Shown here one piece after another: positions 62,897-64,000 of a stretch of DNA of 64,000 nt. The number at the start of each line of letters is the position of its first letter. Positions within the stretch are counted from its first letter, which is position 1. The DNA is taken from contig JAUCEF010000016.1 of the NCBI GenBank assembly GCA_033558025.1, positions 3,348,001 through 3,412,000 on the forward strand. The letters are read 5' to 3'. The DNA is from Phytophthora sp. 'mugwort'. Taxonomy: Eukaryota; Oomycota; Peronosporomycetes; Peronosporales; Peronosporaceae. Below the pieces are notes generated by a model. It searched no databases, was not told the origin of the DNA, and saw only the letters and a list, made by a program, of their open reading frames with translations. The translations under genes and the position numbers were made by a program.

Positions 62897-64000
62897 CGCA
62901 TCAGACGCTCTGCGTCTCATGATTGACGCTTGGCGACGTAGCCTTCTCCCCGCTGAGACTGTTTGCCTCGGGTAGGTCCTAACAGTCACATCAGCTGCGT
63001 CTCCAGGCGCTTGCACCCTGTGCGTTTCACCCGAGACTAGTATGTCTTGACCGACAACCGTCGCAGAGCTGCGATGCTCGCAGTCTGCACCCCGTGGATT
63101 ACGTGCCACGTCACCTCCATCGGTGGACCATCGGTCTGGGTGGCCCGGCCCACGGCCGGCCATACCACGCATGGCGTGTAGCGACAATTCGTCGTCGTGA
63201 TGAGTGTCACTGTTGTGACCAAATGTCACCATGACGTCGGTCACCCAGCTGATTGCCTGCCGCTCCACATGCATCCTGAGGCCTGCGGTTATGATGCTCC
63301 GGCATACTGCCGGCCACGCCACACATGGCGTGTGAAGACACACCGTCATCATGACGGGTGTCGTTGTCGTGACACATGTCACCTGTATCACCCAGCGGGT
63401 TCCTGCCGCTCCAGTCACAGTCCACGAGCTCTGCTCGGGACACTTGTCCTCGACACCTTCAGTGTCTACAAGTTCGGATACTCCGATGTCCAGGACGTTG
63501 ACCGAATCGGTCCAGTGCCCGTGCCAAAAGCGCTTTTGCTTCCTAGTAGAGGTGGGTTCATGACTCACCAAAGCTCCACCAGGAGTAAAGCGCGTTGCGT
63601 CTAAGGTCTTCGAAATCCAATCAATCCATGGCTCATGGCGTTCCAGCCATGCCATGCCCAGGATGAGGTCGTACCTCGAATCCAGGTCCAGGACCAGACA
63701 GCGTTCCACGCTATCGAAGTCGAGAAACTTCACGCCCAGGTTCAAAGGAACCTTACGCACCGTGACACGGGTCCCTGTCGCCAGGCGAACAGTGATGATG
63801 TCAGGCCTGCGCTCCCTGAGGCGCCTCAGCGTATTGCTGACTTCCTTCCATTGTGGAGCGTCGAGCATAGTTGTCCGACGCTCCGGAATCGATCAATATG
63901 ATCCATGGGTTTTCAAAGCCCTTCACCGTCGCCTCAACGACGATCAAGCCCGGCTTGCATACACGTTCCGTGTTAGAGAGTACGGCTCTCTCCGGGGCTG
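62897..64000 (-). pseudogene. Inverted second Ty3 copy, gag-protease-linker part
   Basis: On the minus strand this repeats 57,870-58,973, including the protease signature DLILGMAWLERHEPW and the His/Asp-rich linker. Its reading frame (63,868-62,819) continues past the repeat into unrelated sequence, reading MRRRASDAQVQARRG. It runs off the right edge of the window, so its gag start and LTR are not visible. Confidence 0.85.

Overview
The window looks like nuclear DNA of an oomycete, most likely a Phytophthora-type plant pathogen. The genes are compact, with introns of about 60-90 bp and GT/AG ends. They include zoospore/flagellar and M96-like proteins and a Crinkler-like tail. The transposable elements (Ty1/copia, Ty3 chromovirus, piggyBac, pogo-like, Maverick/Polinton) are of types common in these genomes. 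The layout is a gene-rich island between two transposon-rich flanks.

Bases 1-23,270 are mainly dead mobile DNA. A Crinkler-like C-terminal remnant is followed by a broken Maverick/Polinton (protein-primed DNA polymerase B with an embedded HNH zinc module, retroviral-like integrase, and small and long unidentified ORFs, 637-6,300). Next come a 5'-truncated copia element on the plus strand (6,305-8,590), a pogo/CENP-B-like transposase fragment on the minus strand (8,565-9,060), and a long decayed copia on the minus strand (about 10,900-15,219) that carries a 34-bp palindrome in its RT. A structured leader and gag of a Ty3-like element (15,220-19,782) and a piggyBac C-terminal fragment (about 19,850-20,497) follow. 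The last item is an inverted, nearly identical copy of the 3' end of the giant gene downstream (21,297-22,204).

Bases 23,272-55,082 hold the host genes: a 2,853-residue DUF3638/DUF3645 ATPase-like protein; a TauD-type dioxygenase with an in-frame stop; an eight-exon sperm-tail PG-rich repeat gene; a six-exon CID-cyclin-RS fusion; a secreted Cu-only SOD-like gene broken by a 73-bp tandem duplication; an M96/START-like gene; a four-exon LIN54-type CRC gene with a C-terminal F-box; an EDR2-like PH-START-DUF1336 gene; and OST3/OST6 divergent from glucosidase I. I derived exon junctions by requiring GT/AG ends and an unbroken frame across each intron.

Bases 55,083-64,000 contain a Ty3/gypsy chromovirus with frameshifts but a recognisable gag, protease, RT/RNase H, integrase and chromodomain. 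It is followed by an inverted second copy of its gag/protease-linker segment (62,897-64,000) that runs off the window.

Functional themes: ER N-glycosylation (a divergent OST3/6 and GCS1 pair), transcription and cell-cycle control (CID-cyclin-RS; CRC-F-box with E2F-like upstream sites), and flagellar structure (PG-rich repeats). All functional calls rest on reading motifs by eye; no searches were run.
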